Shown piece by piece: positions 35,192 through 44,898 of a stretch of DNA of 64,000 nt; the first letter of the stretch is position 1, and every line of letters begins with the position of its first letter. The DNA is from Chitinophaga agrisoli (GTDB lineage: Bacteria > Bacteroidota > Bacteroidia > Chitinophagales > Chitinophagaceae). The translations under genes and the position numbers were made by a program. Location: contig NZ_VUOC01000002.1 of the NCBI RefSeq assembly GCF_008386695.1, forward strand, positions 1,827,595 through 1,891,594, read 5' to 3'. The notes beneath the pieces are model-generated. The model saw only the letters and a list, made by a program, of their open reading frames with translations, was not told the DNA's origin and searched no databases.

Positions 35192-35222
35192 CAAAATTAT
35201 CGTTTGTTGATGAAAAAGCAAA
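35192..35222 (-). promoter_or_regulatory. pdhB promoter (perfect match)
   Basis: On the minus strand TTTG (complement of 35219-35222), exactly 19 bp, then TAATTTTG (complement of 35192-35199). Both boxes match the Bacteroidota consensus without mismatch. Predicted leader about 48 nt. Confidence 0.8.
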
Positions 35223-35321
35223 GGATTTGGAAAAGGGGAACGGATTTAAATATTAGTGGAATATAAAAATATATTAATATATTGGTCTTTATTATCCCGG
35301 AATCTTAAAGCTACCTATCCT

Positions 35322-35954
35322 ATGATCACGCTTACGATCCTTTCTGTCAGTTTCCTGACGGCGATCTCCTGCAAGATAAAAAAGGTAAAGTCGCCAGACG
35401 CTGTACGCCTCTTGTGGTATGTACACCTGGTACTGCTGTTCTTTGCTATTATCTGTTTGCTGCTGAATGCCAATGGTTATGGCTTCAAAGGCGCGTATAC
35501 GGAAAGGGTGTTCTTTTCACTGTATGCCGGCTCCGGGGTTATCCTGTACGGGCTTACACCTAAGGAGGTGACCGGTAAATGGGTGTACCTGGTCTGCTTT
35601 TTCGGGTTCCCTTTTGTACTGCTTTTTGGCCTGCTGCTGCCGCCCTTGCGGATCCTTACCATTATGGCGGGCGTAGCCCTGCTGTACGATGGCGATTTTA
35701 CGCGCTATCCTATTGATAATGACTATGCATTGCAAACCAGGGAACAAGGGATCCTGTCCCGCTACCCTACTTACAGCCTTATTGAGGACAAATACTGGTT
35801 CTTCGAAAAGATCACCCCGGATGTGATCCATCAGAGATCCGCGCCCATGGCCCTGCAGATGGATAAAAAGGCGGAAGACAGCGTGCACGTAAGCCTCCAG
35901 GTCTTTGACAGGGCTAAAACAAGGTTTGATACTACGCTTTACCTGATACAATAA
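35322..35954 (+). CDS. Hypothetical multi-pass membrane protein
   Basis: 210 residues from ATG 35322; a GTG at 35256 would add 22 residues. The first 125 residues hold several hydrophobic segments (about 1-17, 30-50, 64-78, 86-121), and the last 85 are soluble (RYPIDNDYALQTREQGIL, KYWFFEKITPDVIH, SVHVSLQVFD). I do not recognise a family. It is convergent with the thiolase gene 43 bp away. Confidence 0.6.
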   Translation: MITLTILSVSFLTAISCKIKKVKSPDAVRLLWYVHLVLLFFAIICLLLNANGYGFKGAYTERVFFSLYAGSGVILYGLTPKEVTGKWVYLVCFFGFPFVLLFGLLLPPLRILTIMAGVALLYDGDFTRYPIDNDYALQTREQGILSRYPTYSLIEDKYWFFEKITPDVIHQRSAPMALQMDKKAEDSVHVSLQVFDRAKTRFDTTLYLIQ

Positions 35955-35997
35955 AGGGGCAGCACACAGGCCGCCCCCATTGTTTTATTGGTGGTAT

Positions 35998-37170
35998 TTA
36001 TACTTTCTCTAAAATAATAGCGCTTGCGCCGCCGCCGCCGTTACAGATCCCAGCTACGCCATAACGGCCATTTTGCTGGTGCAGGATGGAGTTCAGCGTT
36101 ACCACAATACGGGCGCCGCTGCAGCCGATAGGATGGCCCAGGGCCACCGCACCGCCCCATACGTTCAGGCGTTCCATATCCAGACCCAGGTCCCGCTGGT
36201 TGGCGATTGGCACACAGGAGAAAGCTTCGTTGATCTCCGCATAATCCATATCAGATACTTTCAGCTTAGCCCTTTCCAGCGCCTTATTGATGGCTTTAAC
36301 CGGCGTGGTGGTGAACCATTCCGGCGCCTGGGAGGCGTCTCCATAGCTAACGATCCTGGCCAGGGGCTTTAAACCCAGCTCTTTCAGCTTTTCGCCGCTT
36401 ACCAGCACCACGGCTGCTGCGCCGTCATTAATGTTGGAGGCGTTGGCGGCTGTGATAGTCCCGTCTTTTACAAAACTTGGCTTCAGGGTGGGCATCTTAT
36501 CAAAATTCACTTTCTTGTAATCCTCATCCTCTGTTACCGTTACCGCCTGTTTGCCAGCTATTTCCACGGGTACGATCTCGTCCTTAAAATATCCTTTCTC
36601 AAAGGCAGTGGCTGCACGTTTGTAGCTGTTGGCCGCATAAGCGTCCTGGTCTTCGCGGGATATCTTATATTCTTTGGCGCATAGTTCCCCGGCATTGCCC
36701 ATGTGGAAATCGCTGTAGGGGTCCCACAGGCCATCCCGGATAATACCGTCTATTACAGCGCCATGTCCCAGGCGGTAGCCATTACGGGCCTTATCCAGGT
36801 AATACGGCGTATTGCTCATGCTTTCCATACCGCCGGCCACCACTATATCATTCTCACCCAGCAGTATGCTCTGCGCCCCAGTTATAATGGCTTTCATGCC
36901 GGATGCGCATACTTTATTAACGGTGGTACAGGGTACGCTCACCGGGATACCTGCATATATGCTGGCTTGGTTGGCAGGCGCCTGCCCCAGGTTGGCGCTG
37001 ATCACGTTGCCCATGAATACTTCATTCACGCTGTCTGCCGCTACGCCTGCCCTTTCCAATGCCGCTTTTATGGCAGTGGCGCCCAGCCGGGTAGCCGGTA
37101 TAGTGGCCAGTGCGCCGTTAAACGCGCCAATTGGCGTGCGGGCAGTGGATACGATGAATACTTCTTTCAT
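35998..37170 (-). CDS. atoB: Acetyl-CoA acetyltransferase (thiolase)
   Basis: 390 residues, a complete thiolase. Nucleophile Cys88 in CTTVNKVCASGMKAI, the VVAGGMESMSNTPYY motif, NEAFSCVPIANQ, His in GGAVALGHPIGCSGAR and the second cysteine in GICNGGGGAS near the C-terminus. It condenses two acetyl-CoA molecules or cleaves acetoacetyl-CoA. The symbol atoB is by similarity; a degradative beta-ketothiolase cannot be excluded. Promoter box at 37203. Confidence 0.93.
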   Translation of the reverse strand: MKEVFIVSTARTPIGAFNGALATIPATRLGATAIKAALERAGVAADSVNEVFMGNVISANLGQAPANQASIYAGIPVSVPCTTVNKVCASGMKAIITGAQSILLGENDIVVAGGMESMSNTPYYLDKARNGYRLGHGAVIDGIIRDGLWDPYSDFHMGNAGELCAKEYKISREDQDAYAANSYKRAATAFEKGYFKDEIVPVEIAGKQAVTVTEDEDYKKVNFDKMPTLKPSFVKDGTITAANASNINDGAAAVVLVSGEKLKELGLKPLARIVSYGDASQAPEWFTTTPVKAINKALERAKLKVSDMDYAEINEAFSCVPIANQRDLGLDMERLNVWGGAVALGHPIGCSGARIVVTLNSILHQQNGRYGVAGICNGGGGASAIILEKV

Positions 37171-37202
37171 AATAATAAAATAAGATTGTTTGGCTTGATC
37201 AC

Positions 37203-37210
37203 CAAATATA
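37203..37210 (-). promoter_or_regulatory. Promoter -7 element of the thiolase gene
   Basis: TATATTTG on the minus strand, an exact TAnnTTTG match, about 33 bp before the ATG. No good TTTG lies at 19-20 bp, so only the -7 part is convincing. Confidence 0.4.
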
Positions 37211-37284
37211 GGGGAAATTGAGTGATTAACCGTTGGCCAATACCTGCGCCGGGATGTCAGCTTTCAGCCAATATTGCCAAAAGC

Positions 37285-37333
37285 AAAAGGTGGAAAACAA
37301 ACCTGTTGCCAGGCCTGCTTTCCACCTTTTTAT
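37285..37333 (+). terminator. Hairpin between the PKD/T9SS gene and the thiolase promoter
   Basis: Perfect 12-bp outer stem (aaaaggtggaaa with tttccacctttt) and a weaker inner stem (aacctg/caggcc-type), with T-run to 37331. It sits just after the stop of the large PKD gene (minus strand). Confidence 0.75.
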
Positions 37334-37346
37334 ATTGCTTTAATAC

Positions 37347-40300
37347 TTACTGCACTACGATCCGCATGGCTTTTTGCCTGCCGTAACCGGTGATGGTTAC
37401 ATAGTACACGCCTTTAGGCTGTGCAGACAGGTCAATCTCGCCCGTTTGATCCTGCGTATGCCTGCGGTACACTATATTGCCGTTGTTATCCAGCACCACA
37501 ATATCCACTGCTTTTAACAGCGGTTTCGCAAAACGCAGGTATACAATGCCCGGTGTGGGGTTCGGGAACGCGCGTACCACATTTTGTTCCAGGGTGATCT
37601 CCGGCACAGCGGTAATGATCATATTCAGCGTGGCAGATGTGCTGCGGCAGCTTTCGCCATTGCTTACTATCACATAATACTGGCCGTTGGCCTTGGCCCG
37701 GATAGACGGTTGCACCGCATTGGCAATGGCCGTGCCATTCAAATACCATTGGTAGGTAAGCGCCTTGCCTGCAAAAAGGCTGTCGCCCTGCTGACGGATG
37801 GTTGCCTGCGGCGTGTTCTGTATCGCAAAGCCAGATGACCAGCCAGTAGTATCCGCCGGTGAGCTGCTCACAATGCGGAGCTGATAATGCTGGCCACAGG
37901 GCACCGTATCCGGTATACTCACCTGTAGCGCAGGATGTTGGCTGGTGCCGGCTATAGTGGCAATGTTCAGGATATCGCCGGGTGTTTCGCCGGTAACCCT
38001 GCCGCCGGCGTCGCTGCCTTTCAGCAACTGCACGGTGAATACGTTATTACTGTTGAACGGATGGTTGAACTGCGCATTTATCGTAAAGTCTTCGTCAGCG
38101 TTTATAGCGCCCGTTATATCTGTACCGGTTGCAGGCTGGCCGCTCATTACAATGGTATCCGAGGCGCTGGTGCCGCAGTACCGGTCTGTTATCTTTACCC
38201 AATAAGTACCTGGTTGTGTAACCGTGATCGTACGGGTGGTGTCCTGCGTAGACCAGAGATATTGGTAAGAAGCCATTGGCGCTAAATAAGATCCCAGCAT
38301 CACAGAACCACCAACTGTCAGCGAATCAATATCCGGGCCAAGGTCCGCGATTGGCGCTCCAATGATGGTGACTGATTTTACAACGGTATCCTGTCTGCCC
38401 AGATTATCTGTTATCCGTAATGTTATGGAGTATTGGCCTGGCTGGCTGTACGTATGTACCGGATTAGGAAGGGTATCGGTCTTATTATCGCCAAACTGCC
38501 AGTACCATTGCGTAATGGAGGCGCCATTTACCGTACTCCAGTCCGTGAATAGGTATTGACGGCAGGCTGTCTGTTTGATCAGGAAATCAGCCTCCAGTGT
38601 TTCAGTATTATCCTGCCGGGTTACTACAATCGTATCGGAAGCGCTGTTACCACAAAACCGGTCTGTTACCTTCACCCAGTAAGTACCCGGCTGCGAAACG
38701 TTGATCACACGGATGGTATCACCGGTAGACCAGCGATAATCATAACCAAGCCCTTCGGGATTATAAGTGCCCAGCTGAACAGTTTTGCCGCTTCGCAGCG
38801 TATTGATATCGGGCCCAAGATTTACAAAAGGCGCTCCCTGGCCATCAATCAGGGCGTAAGCAGTATCCCGGTTGCCCAGGTTGTCCGTTACCCGCAGTAT
38901 GATGCCAAATGGACCATCATAGCCATAGGTATGCGCAGGGTTTTGCGTTGTATCCGTAGCGCCATCTCCAAACTGCCAGTTCCATTTGACGATGTGGGCG
39001 CCTGTTATTTTTGTGGTATCAGTGAACTGGAAGCTCCGGCAAGCTGTTCGTTGAAGAACAAAGCCGGCTTGGAGGCTATAACTGGTGCCAGGACGTGATA
39101 CGACAATGGTATCTGAACTGCTGGTACCGCAGAAGCGATCCGTTACCCTCACCCAATATGTACCCGGTTCATCCACTAACGTAAAGTGGGTGGTATCTCC
39201 GGTAGACCAGAGGTAGCTGTAAGCAGCCCTGTAAGGAGCGTTTATCGCAATAGTATGGCCTGGTTTAAGCGTATCAATATCTGGTCCCAGGTATACTTCA
39301 GGCGCAGCTTCCAATGTAGCGAAATTATAAGTCGTATCTATATTGCCGATGTTATCTGTCACCTTCAGTGTTACGTGATAGGTGCCCGCCTGCGTATAAG
39401 TATGCGCCGGGTTAGGCACCGTATCCGTGGTACCGTCGCCAAAAGTCCAGCGCCACTGCGCTATATAGGCCCCGGAAACGCTGCTGGTATCTGTGAACTG
39501 TATAGTGCGGCAGGCAATCCGTTCAGATGTAAAACCTGCATCTAAATGCCTGGCGGATGCAAATACCCGGATAGTATCTGCAGCACTGGTGCCACAAGCC
39601 TGGTTGGTCACCGTAACCGAATAAGTACCTTCTGCAGATACCGTTTTGGTACGGGTGGTATCCCCTGTGGACCACAAATAGGTAAATTGTGCGCCCTGTG
39701 GGTTACTGCTACCCAGCGTCACACTCTGCCCCCAGAGGATGGTATCCTTTCCCAGGTTCACATACGGCGGAGGAGAGCTGATCGTCACCTGCTGGTACGC
39801 GGTATCCCATTCTCCCTTGCTATTACCCACCATCAGGGTCACATTGTATTGACCATCCTGGAGGTAGCTATGTACTGGCATACTGGCCGTGTCGTTGGTA
39901 TTGCTGCCATCGCCATATACCCAGTACCGTTTGGTAACCGGGTAATCCGGATGTACGATAGAACTGTCCGCAAAATATATTGTTTTGCACTCCCGCTGCA
40001 GGATACCAATGTGGGCATCCGGTTTGGTGGGGCGATCGATGACACGGACAAATATGCTATCTACATTCATATCCGGCCCCTTATATACAGCCACCCCGTA
40101 ATGACCTTGCTCAGTTACCTTAAAGGTTTGGCTGGTTCCCAGAGGGCTCCAATAATAAGTCGCGCCAGGGTTGCCTGCATCCAATACCAACGTGTCACCC
40201 CGGTATATAGAAATAGTATCCGGACCAAGATCCAGCCTTACTTGTGTCTCCGGTACTATTAAGTTAGGAATGACTATTGCAGTATCACAAAGACCATTTG

Positions 40301-41099
40301 GTTCCTTTGATATCAGATCAATGCTAACCCGGTAGGTTCCTCCATTGGGAGCGGTATAATTATGGGCATAAACAGCAGAAGGGGATTCATAACTTTCATA
40401 GGAATTCCATTGCCCATCGCCCCAGTTTATGCGCACACTATCAACGGCTTTACTAGCAAAGGGATAAGTCCAGGATACGATCATACGATAGTAACCATAT
40501 TCCCATCCTTGCGCCTGCTTCCGGTAGCTTGCCTGTATTGCACTACTGGCTACAGACACATTCGCCGTATCCCGCAAACTCTGTCCGCACACATCATAAC
40601 TTACCCGGTACTCCCCTGCGGTATTCACATTGATACTGGCCGTCGTATCCCCCGTAGACCACTCATAATGCCCCATAGCAGACGCATACGGCGCCGCCGC
40701 CTTATTGGCCAGCGTTACTTTATTATTAGCGTCATACATAGTGCAAACCAGGTACTCATCACCAATATTCAACACCGGCAGCACCACTACCTTTTTTTGC
40801 GGGTACCGGTACTCATTACTAGCCACGTTGCCACTGGCATCCCGCACGGTAAGCGTAACGGTAAACTGCCCCTTCTGGCTATACGTATGCACCGGGTTGG
40901 CTACAAAAGAAGAATCGCCGTCGCCAAAGTTCCATTTCCAGGCTACAATATTGGCCGGACCGGTGCTTAGGTCCTGGAAAGTTACCGTCAGCGGACCGCA
41001 ACCAACCGTTTTATCGTAACTGAAATCAGCCTTAATATCCTGGGCGGATAAAAGATGGCGGGCAAAAATAAAAACAAACAATAGTAAACATCTTTTCAT
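37347..41099 (-). CDS. Giant PKD-repeat surface protein with T9SS sorting domain
   Basis: 1250 residues, signal peptide to about residue 19. Six PKD domains carry W-x-FGDG-type motifs (the second a weak WGDG form), at about 22-105, 190-285, 370-450, 530-605, 685-760 and 840-915. They alternate with a second module of about 75 residues containing LGPDIDTL, YLWSTGDTT and GTYWVKVTDRFCGTSASDTI. The last three pairs are highly alike, a sign of internal duplication. A less repetitive Ig-like stretch (about 1000-1170) precedes the T9SS type A sorting tail (about 1175-1250, VRAFPNPTPGIVYLRF to KAMRIVVQ). It is probably a surface adhesin or matrix protein. The neighbouring gene is a short paralogue. 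Confidence 0.9.
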   Translation of the reverse strand: MKRCLLLFVFIFARHLLSAQDIKADFSYDKTVGCGPLTVTFQDLSTGPANIVAWKWNFGDGDSSFVANPVHTYSQKGQFTVTLTVRDASGNVASNEYRYPQKKVVVLPVLNIGDEYLVCTMYDANNKVTLANKAAAPYASAMGHYEWSTGDTTASINVNTAGEYRVSYDVCGQSLRDTANVSVASSAIQASYRKQAQGWEYGYYRMIVSWTYPFASKAVDSVRINWGDGQWNSYESYESPSAVYAHNYTAPNGGTYRVSIDLISKEPNGLCDTAIVIPNLIVPETQVRLDLGPDTISIYRGDTLVLDAGNPGATYYWSPLGTSQTFKVTEQGHYGVAVYKGPDMNVDSIFVRVIDRPTKPDAHIGILQRECKTIYFADSSIVHPDYPVTKRYWVYGDGSNTNDTASMPVHSYLQDGQYNVTLMVGNSKGEWDTAYQQVTISSPPPYVNLGKDTILWGQSVTLGSSNPQGAQFTYLWSTGDTTRTKTVSAEGTYSVTVTNQACGTSAADTIRVFASARHLDAGFTSERIACRTIQFTDTSSVSGAYIAQWRWTFGDGTTDTVPNPAHTYTQAGTYHVTLKVTDNIGNIDTTYNFATLEAAPEVYLGPDIDTLKPGHTIAINAPYRAAYSYLWSTGDTTHFTLVDEPGTYWVRVTDRFCGTSSSDTIVVSRPGTSYSLQAGFVLQRTACRSFQFTDTTKITGAHIVKWNWQFGDGATDTTQNPAHTYGYDGPFGIILRVTDNLGNRDTAYALIDGQGAPFVNLGPDINTLRSGKTVQLGTYNPEGLGYDYRWSTGDTIRVINVSQPGTYWVKVTDRFCGNSASDTIVVTRQDNTETLEADFLIKQTACRQYLFTDWSTVNGASITQWYWQFGDNKTDTLPNPVHTYSQPGQYSITLRITDNLGRQDTVVKSVTIIGAPIADLGPDIDSLTVGGSVMLGSYLAPMASYQYLWSTQDTTRTITVTQPGTYWVKITDRYCGTSASDTIVMSGQPATGTDITGAINADEDFTINAQFNHPFNSNNVFTVQLLKGSDAGGRVTGETPGDILNIATIAGTSQHPALQVSIPDTVPCGQHYQLRIVSSSPADTTGWSSGFAIQNTPQATIRQQGDSLFAGKALTYQWYLNGTAIANAVQPSIRAKANGQYYVIVSNGESCRSTSATLNMIITAVPEITLEQNVVRAFPNPTPGIVYLRFAKPLLKAVDIVVLDNNGNIVYRRHTQDQTGEIDLSAQPKGVYYVTITGYGRQKAMRIVVQ

Positions 41100-41412
41100 G
41101 TACTCATGGGTATAGGGTGAGGAAAATAAAAAACCGGGTAAAATTAGCTAATTAAATAAATACAAGAGTATTAATATATGTGTACGGTCAGTCTGATGTT
41201 ATTTTCACCCGCTCCTACCCCGGATCAAGTCCACCTCATCCCCACCTCATATCCATTTCAGATTGCACTCTCCTTGCTTTTCCCAAGGATGATCCTTGCT
41301 AGTTAATATAACATCACTCCCATAAAAGGCGAAGGGTGGGCAACATGACCAAACCGGTCCGTTGCTCACCCCTCGCCACTCACTCAATAGTATGTTGGCA
41401 TAGGAAAAGACG
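41100..41412. other. Intergenic region between the two PKD genes
   Basis: 313 bp without an ORF worth calling. It contains the leader of the large PKD gene on one side (AT-rich, TAATTTTA box one mismatch from the -7 consensus) and, near the other gene's stop, the large hairpin described separately. A small caaggat/atccttg hairpin lies at 41284-41298. Confidence 0.6.
41328..41377 (-). terminator. Hairpin after the short PKD gene
   Basis: Arms 41328-41344 and 41361-41377 (17 bp, two mismatches) around a loop that itself can pair (gacc/ggtc). On the minus strand it is followed by cctttta, so it can terminate the 41413-42225 gene. Confidence 0.65.
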
Positions 41413-42225
41413 TTACTGACGCACTGTCACCTTCCGCGTTACCACATCAGAACAGCTGTTCTGATACTCCATGTGCACCTCTATCGTATAGTCGCCGGAA
41501 ATGGCATATTCATGGTCAAAATTCAGGATATGACGGTCGCGGTCCATCAGGGTCTGGGAAGAACCATCACCCCAGTTCAGCCACAAACGGTATGGTACAT
41601 TCTCATAAGCAGGCGTTACGGCCAGGTCTACCTGCCTGCTGCACAGCCAGGTATAGGAGATCTGGGCCAGGGTCTCACTTACCCTGCCTATCACCACCGT
41701 AGTATCGCGCAGGGTTTGTCCGCATACATTATAGGTAACGGAATAAGTGCCCGGGCTACAGGCGCGCAGGGTACTGGTCGTATCCCCCGTGCTCCACAGA
41801 TACCATCCTGGGTCATGGTGCCCCTCCGCCATAGCGGTGTTGGAAATGATCGGACAATAATTGCTGCACAACGGGTGTAGGATACCCAGATCCAGGATAG
41901 GCAGAATGTCTATCTCCTGGTAGCTGAACACCTTCATGGAAGTAGCCCCGGCGGGTAGTACCATGGTTAAACGCACCACATAGTGACCGGGCGTATTAAA
42001 TGTATGGGTAGGTTGAGGGCCGGAAGCGGTACCACCATCACCAAACTCCCACAGCCAATCGATCACGGATAGCTCGGCAGATGATTTTACATCAAATGAG
42101 ATCTTTTTTGGCGCACATCCGACAGTATCGGAAGCCAGGATCTTCAAATCAAAACTCTGACTCTGCGCCTTCACAGCAGTAAGCGCCAGACACATGCCTG
42201 CAAACAGCATTAAAAATCTTTTCAT
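41413..42225 (-). CDS. Short exported PKD-domain protein, paralogue of the large PKD protein
   Basis: 270 residues, signal peptide to about residue 20. One PKD domain (about 24-108, WLWEFGDGGTASGPQPTHTF), one WSTGDTT module (about 115-185, with VCGQTLRDTTVV as in the large protein) and a final beta domain with LWLNWGDGSSQTL. It lacks a T9SS tail and stops after VRKVTVRQ-type strands, so it would stay periplasmic or be anchored otherwise. Its start-site flank (tcatgtactc, then ggtatagg) is shared with the large PKD gene upstream leader, pointing to duplication of the whole 5' end. Confidence 0.8.
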   Translation of the reverse strand: MKRFLMLFAGMCLALTAVKAQSQSFDLKILASDTVGCAPKKISFDVKSSAELSVIDWLWEFGDGGTASGPQPTHTFNTPGHYVVRLTMVLPAGATSMKVFSYQEIDILPILDLGILHPLCSNYCPIISNTAMAEGHHDPGWYLWSTGDTTSTLRACSPGTYSVTYNVCGQTLRDTTVVIGRVSETLAQISYTWLCSRQVDLAVTPAYENVPYRLWLNWGDGSSQTLMDRDRHILNFDHEYAISGDYTIEVHMEYQNSCSDVVTRKVTVRQ

Positions 42226-42368
42226 GTACTCGGGAGGTATAGGTGAATAATCTATGTAAAGATATAAACATTAATATGTAAAATTATTAAAATTAATTAA
42301 AAACAATAATATAAAAATACGGATACAAGGCTGGCAAAGCCTTCGCCGCAAAAAATCTGTAAATTACC

Positions 42369-42376
42369 TATGTTTG
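42369..42376 (+). promoter_or_regulatory. dnaG promoter -7 element
   Basis: TATGTTTG, an exact TAnnTTTG match, 21 bp before the GTG start at 42398. It overlaps the TTG at 42374, supporting GTG as the true start. Confidence 0.5.
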
Positions 42377-42397
42377 CAGTTTGCTTTTCCAAAAACC

Positions 42398-44359
42398 GTG
42401 ATTGCACAACATACCATACAACAGATCCTGAGCCGCATTGACATTGTGGAGATAGTAGGCTCTTTCGTAAAATTGAAGAAAAGAGGCACCAATTACCTGG
42501 GCCTCTGCCCCTTCCATAACGAAAAAAGTCCGTCCTTTACGGTTTCCCCCAGTAAAGAGATCTACAAATGCTTCGGCTGCGGGGCCAGCGGTAATACTAT
42601 CAGCTTCATCATGGAGCATGAAAAGTATTCCTATGTGGAAGCCCTGCGCTGGCTGGCCCAGAAATATAATGTAGAGATTGAGGAGAAAGAGGTTAGCGCA
42701 GAGGTAAAGCAGCAACAGCAGCTGGCAGACAGCCTGTTTATCATTAATAATTTCGCCCGCGAATACTTTTCCCATAACCTCCTGGAATCGGAAGAAGGCC
42801 AGAATGTAGGCCTCGCGTACTTTGAAGAGCGCGGTTTTACCAAAGAAACCATCCAGAAATTCCAGCTGGGTTACTGCAGCAACGAACGGGATACCTTTGC
42901 CAGAACAGCCTTATCTAAAGGTTATAACCTGGATTACCTGCAAAAGACCGGCCTGGTTGCCATCCGTAATGAGCAGCCGGCAGATAACTACCGCGGCCGG
43001 GTGATCTTCCCGATCCATAACCAATCCGGCAAAGTATTGGGTTTTGGAGCCCGTATATTGGTCAAAAATGACCGGGCGCCCAAATACATTAACTCCCCGG
43101 AAAATGAGATCTATGTAAAACATAAGGTGCTGTATGGCACCTACTTTGCCCGCCATTCCATAGACCGGCTGAATGAATGCCTGCTGGTAGAAGGATATAC
43201 GGATGTGATCTCCCTGCACCAGGCAGGTATTGAGAACGTAGTGGCGTCCAGTGGCACTTCCCTTACAGTAGACCAGCTGCGGCTGATAAAGAAATATACC
43301 AACAACCTCACCATCCTGTTTGATGGGGATAACGCGGGCGTAAAAGCAGCCCTGCGTGGCCTGGATATGGCCGTAGAAGAGGGACTGAATGTGAAGCTGG
43401 TACTGATACCGGACAAAGAAGACCCGGACAGCTATGTGCAGAAGATAGGCGCTCCCGCTTTCCGGCAGTTTGTGGCAGATAATAAACAAGACTTTGTACT
43501 GTTTAAGCTGCAGACCTCCATGCAGGAAGCCGGTAACGACAGCACCCGCAAAAGCCAGCTGGTGAACGAGATCGCGGAAACCATCTCCAAGATAGATAAG
43601 GTAGAGGACTTCACCCGTCAACAAGATTATATACGCCAGTGCAGCCAGCTTTTAAAGATCGATGAGCAGGGCCTCATCATGCTGGTGAACAAATTTATCC
43701 GGGAACGCCTGCAGAAACGGGAACAGCAGCTGGCCAGGAACGCCCCGCCGGATGATGATAACGCCCTGAGCGATGAGGCCATTGCCGCCATGGAAGCCAT
43801 GGAAACCGGCGTGGAAGTTGTTTTCTCTACGGATGAGAAGCAGGAAAAAGAACTGGTGAAGATCCTGCTGCGCTTTGGCGATATGCAGTTCAGCGAAGAA
43901 GACCATAATACAGTGGCAGACTATGTATTTCACCTGCCTTATGATTTTGAGTCCCTGGCAGACAGTGAAATAGTGAAGAAAATACTGCGTGAATATAAAT
44001 CCCTCTATGATGGCGGCAATACACCTGACCGCAAATGGTTCCTGTACCACCAGGACCCTGATATTTCTAAAAACACGGCGCTGATCCTGGAAGACAAGGA
44101 AGCAGACCTGAGCGTGAACTGGAAAGAGCGTTTTGAAATAGACACCGTATACGGCGACAATGCCTATCTCAAAGACACCATCAGCACCACCAATTATCTG
44201 ATACTGCGTAAAATAAAGAAGCTCATTCTGGAAAACCAGCAGGAAATGGAGAAGGCAGATACCTTTGACGTACAGATGAAATGTATAGAAGTGCACCAGC
44301 ACCTGAAACAGCTGGAAATGGAGCTAACACAGGGGATTGGAACCGTGATATTCCGCTGA
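42398..44359 (+). CDS. dnaG: DNA primase
   Basis: 653 residues from a GTG start that reads MIAQHTIQQI, the usual DnaG opening; the longer TTG frame overlaps the promoter. CHC2 zinc finger (about 30-60, GLCPFHNEKSPSF and YKCFGCGASGN), then the catalytic core with LGFGARIL, TOPRIM domain (about 250-340, LVEGYTDVISLHQ, ILFDGDNAGVKAALRG, KEDPDSYV), and a C-terminal helical region for DnaB helicase contact. It synthesises RNA primers for replication. It is convergent with folA 7 bp away. Confidence 0.96.
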   Translation: MIAQHTIQQILSRIDIVEIVGSFVKLKKRGTNYLGLCPFHNEKSPSFTVSPSKEIYKCFGCGASGNTISFIMEHEKYSYVEALRWLAQKYNVEIEEKEVSAEVKQQQQLADSLFIINNFAREYFSHNLLESEEGQNVGLAYFEERGFTKETIQKFQLGYCSNERDTFARTALSKGYNLDYLQKTGLVAIRNEQPADNYRGRVIFPIHNQSGKVLGFGARILVKNDRAPKYINSPENEIYVKHKVLYGTYFARHSIDRLNECLLVEGYTDVISLHQAGIENVVASSGTSLTVDQLRLIKKYTNNLTILFDGDNAGVKAALRGLDMAVEEGLNVKLVLIPDKEDPDSYVQKIGAPAFRQFVADNKQDFVLFKLQTSMQEAGNDSTRKSQLVNEIAETISKIDKVEDFTRQQDYIRQCSQLLKIDEQGLIMLVNKFIRERLQKREQQLARNAPPDDDNALSDEAIAAMEAMETGVEVVFSTDEKQEKELVKILLRFGDMQFSEEDHNTVADYVFHLPYDFESLADSEIVKKILREYKSLYDGGNTPDRKWFLYHQDPDISKNTALILEDKEADLSVNWKERFEIDTVYGDNAYLKDTISTTNYLILRKIKKLILENQQEMEKADTFDVQMKCIEVHQHLKQLEMELTQGIGTVIFR

Positions 44360-44366
44360 TGTGCTG

Positions 44367-44864
44367 CTATCGGCGTTCGTACACCTCAAAAGTAAAGGCA
44401 TATTGATTTTTCTCATCGGCGGCGTGTGGCTCGCTGCTGACCAGCTGCCATTGATCCTTATCAAAAACAGGAAAGTAGGTATCCCCTTCTACCGTGGCAT
44501 GCACCCTGGTAATATAGATCCTTTGCACCAGCGATGCCTGTAATGCCTGTGAAAAGATCTCTGATCCACCGGTAATAAATATCTCCCCCATATTAAAAGC
44601 CGCAGCAGCGGTAATGGCGTCTGTCAGGGAACTGGTAACAATAATACCATCCTGGCCATAATCCGCCTGGCGCGTAACCACGATATTAGGACGGTTGGGC
44701 AATGGCTTGCCCAGGGATTCAAAGGTTTTACGCCCCATAATAATGGGTTTGCCCAGCGTAGTTTGCTTGAAATATTTTAAGTCTGTTGATAACCGCCAGG
44801 GCAATTCCTTCTCCCGGCCTATTACGTTATTCTCAGACGCCGCTACAATGATAGAAATGATCAT
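44367..44864 (-). CDS. folA: Dihydrofolate reductase
   Basis: 165 residues. It has ISIIVAASENNVIGREKELPWRL (folate site, with LPW), the NADPH site GKPIIMGRKTFESLGKPLPNRPNIVVTRQ and the ITGGSEIFSQAL motif, all at canonical spacing. It regenerates tetrahydrofolate after thymidylate synthase. The thyA gene lies 34 bp upstream on the same strand, so the two form the usual thyA-folA pair. Confidence 0.96.
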   Translation of the reverse strand: MIISIIVAASENNVIGREKELPWRLSTDLKYFKQTTLGKPIIMGRKTFESLGKPLPNRPNIVVTRQADYGQDGIIVTSSLTDAITAAAAFNMGEIFITGGSEIFSQALQASLVQRIYITRVHATVEGDTYFPVFDKDQWQLVSSEPHAADEKNQYAFTFEVYERR

Positions 44865-44898
44865 TAACTGGATTTCGGGTGGTTAATGGTAGAATGTG

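Noticed and set aside
34154-35221. Longer start of pdhB
   Set aside because: The upstream extension overlaps a perfect promoter and does not resemble E1 beta proteins; ATG 35137 gives the usual N-terminus.
35956-35976. GC-rich inverted repeat as a terminator after the membrane protein gene
   Set aside because: Only about five base pairs (ggggc/gcccc) with a long loop; too weak to call.
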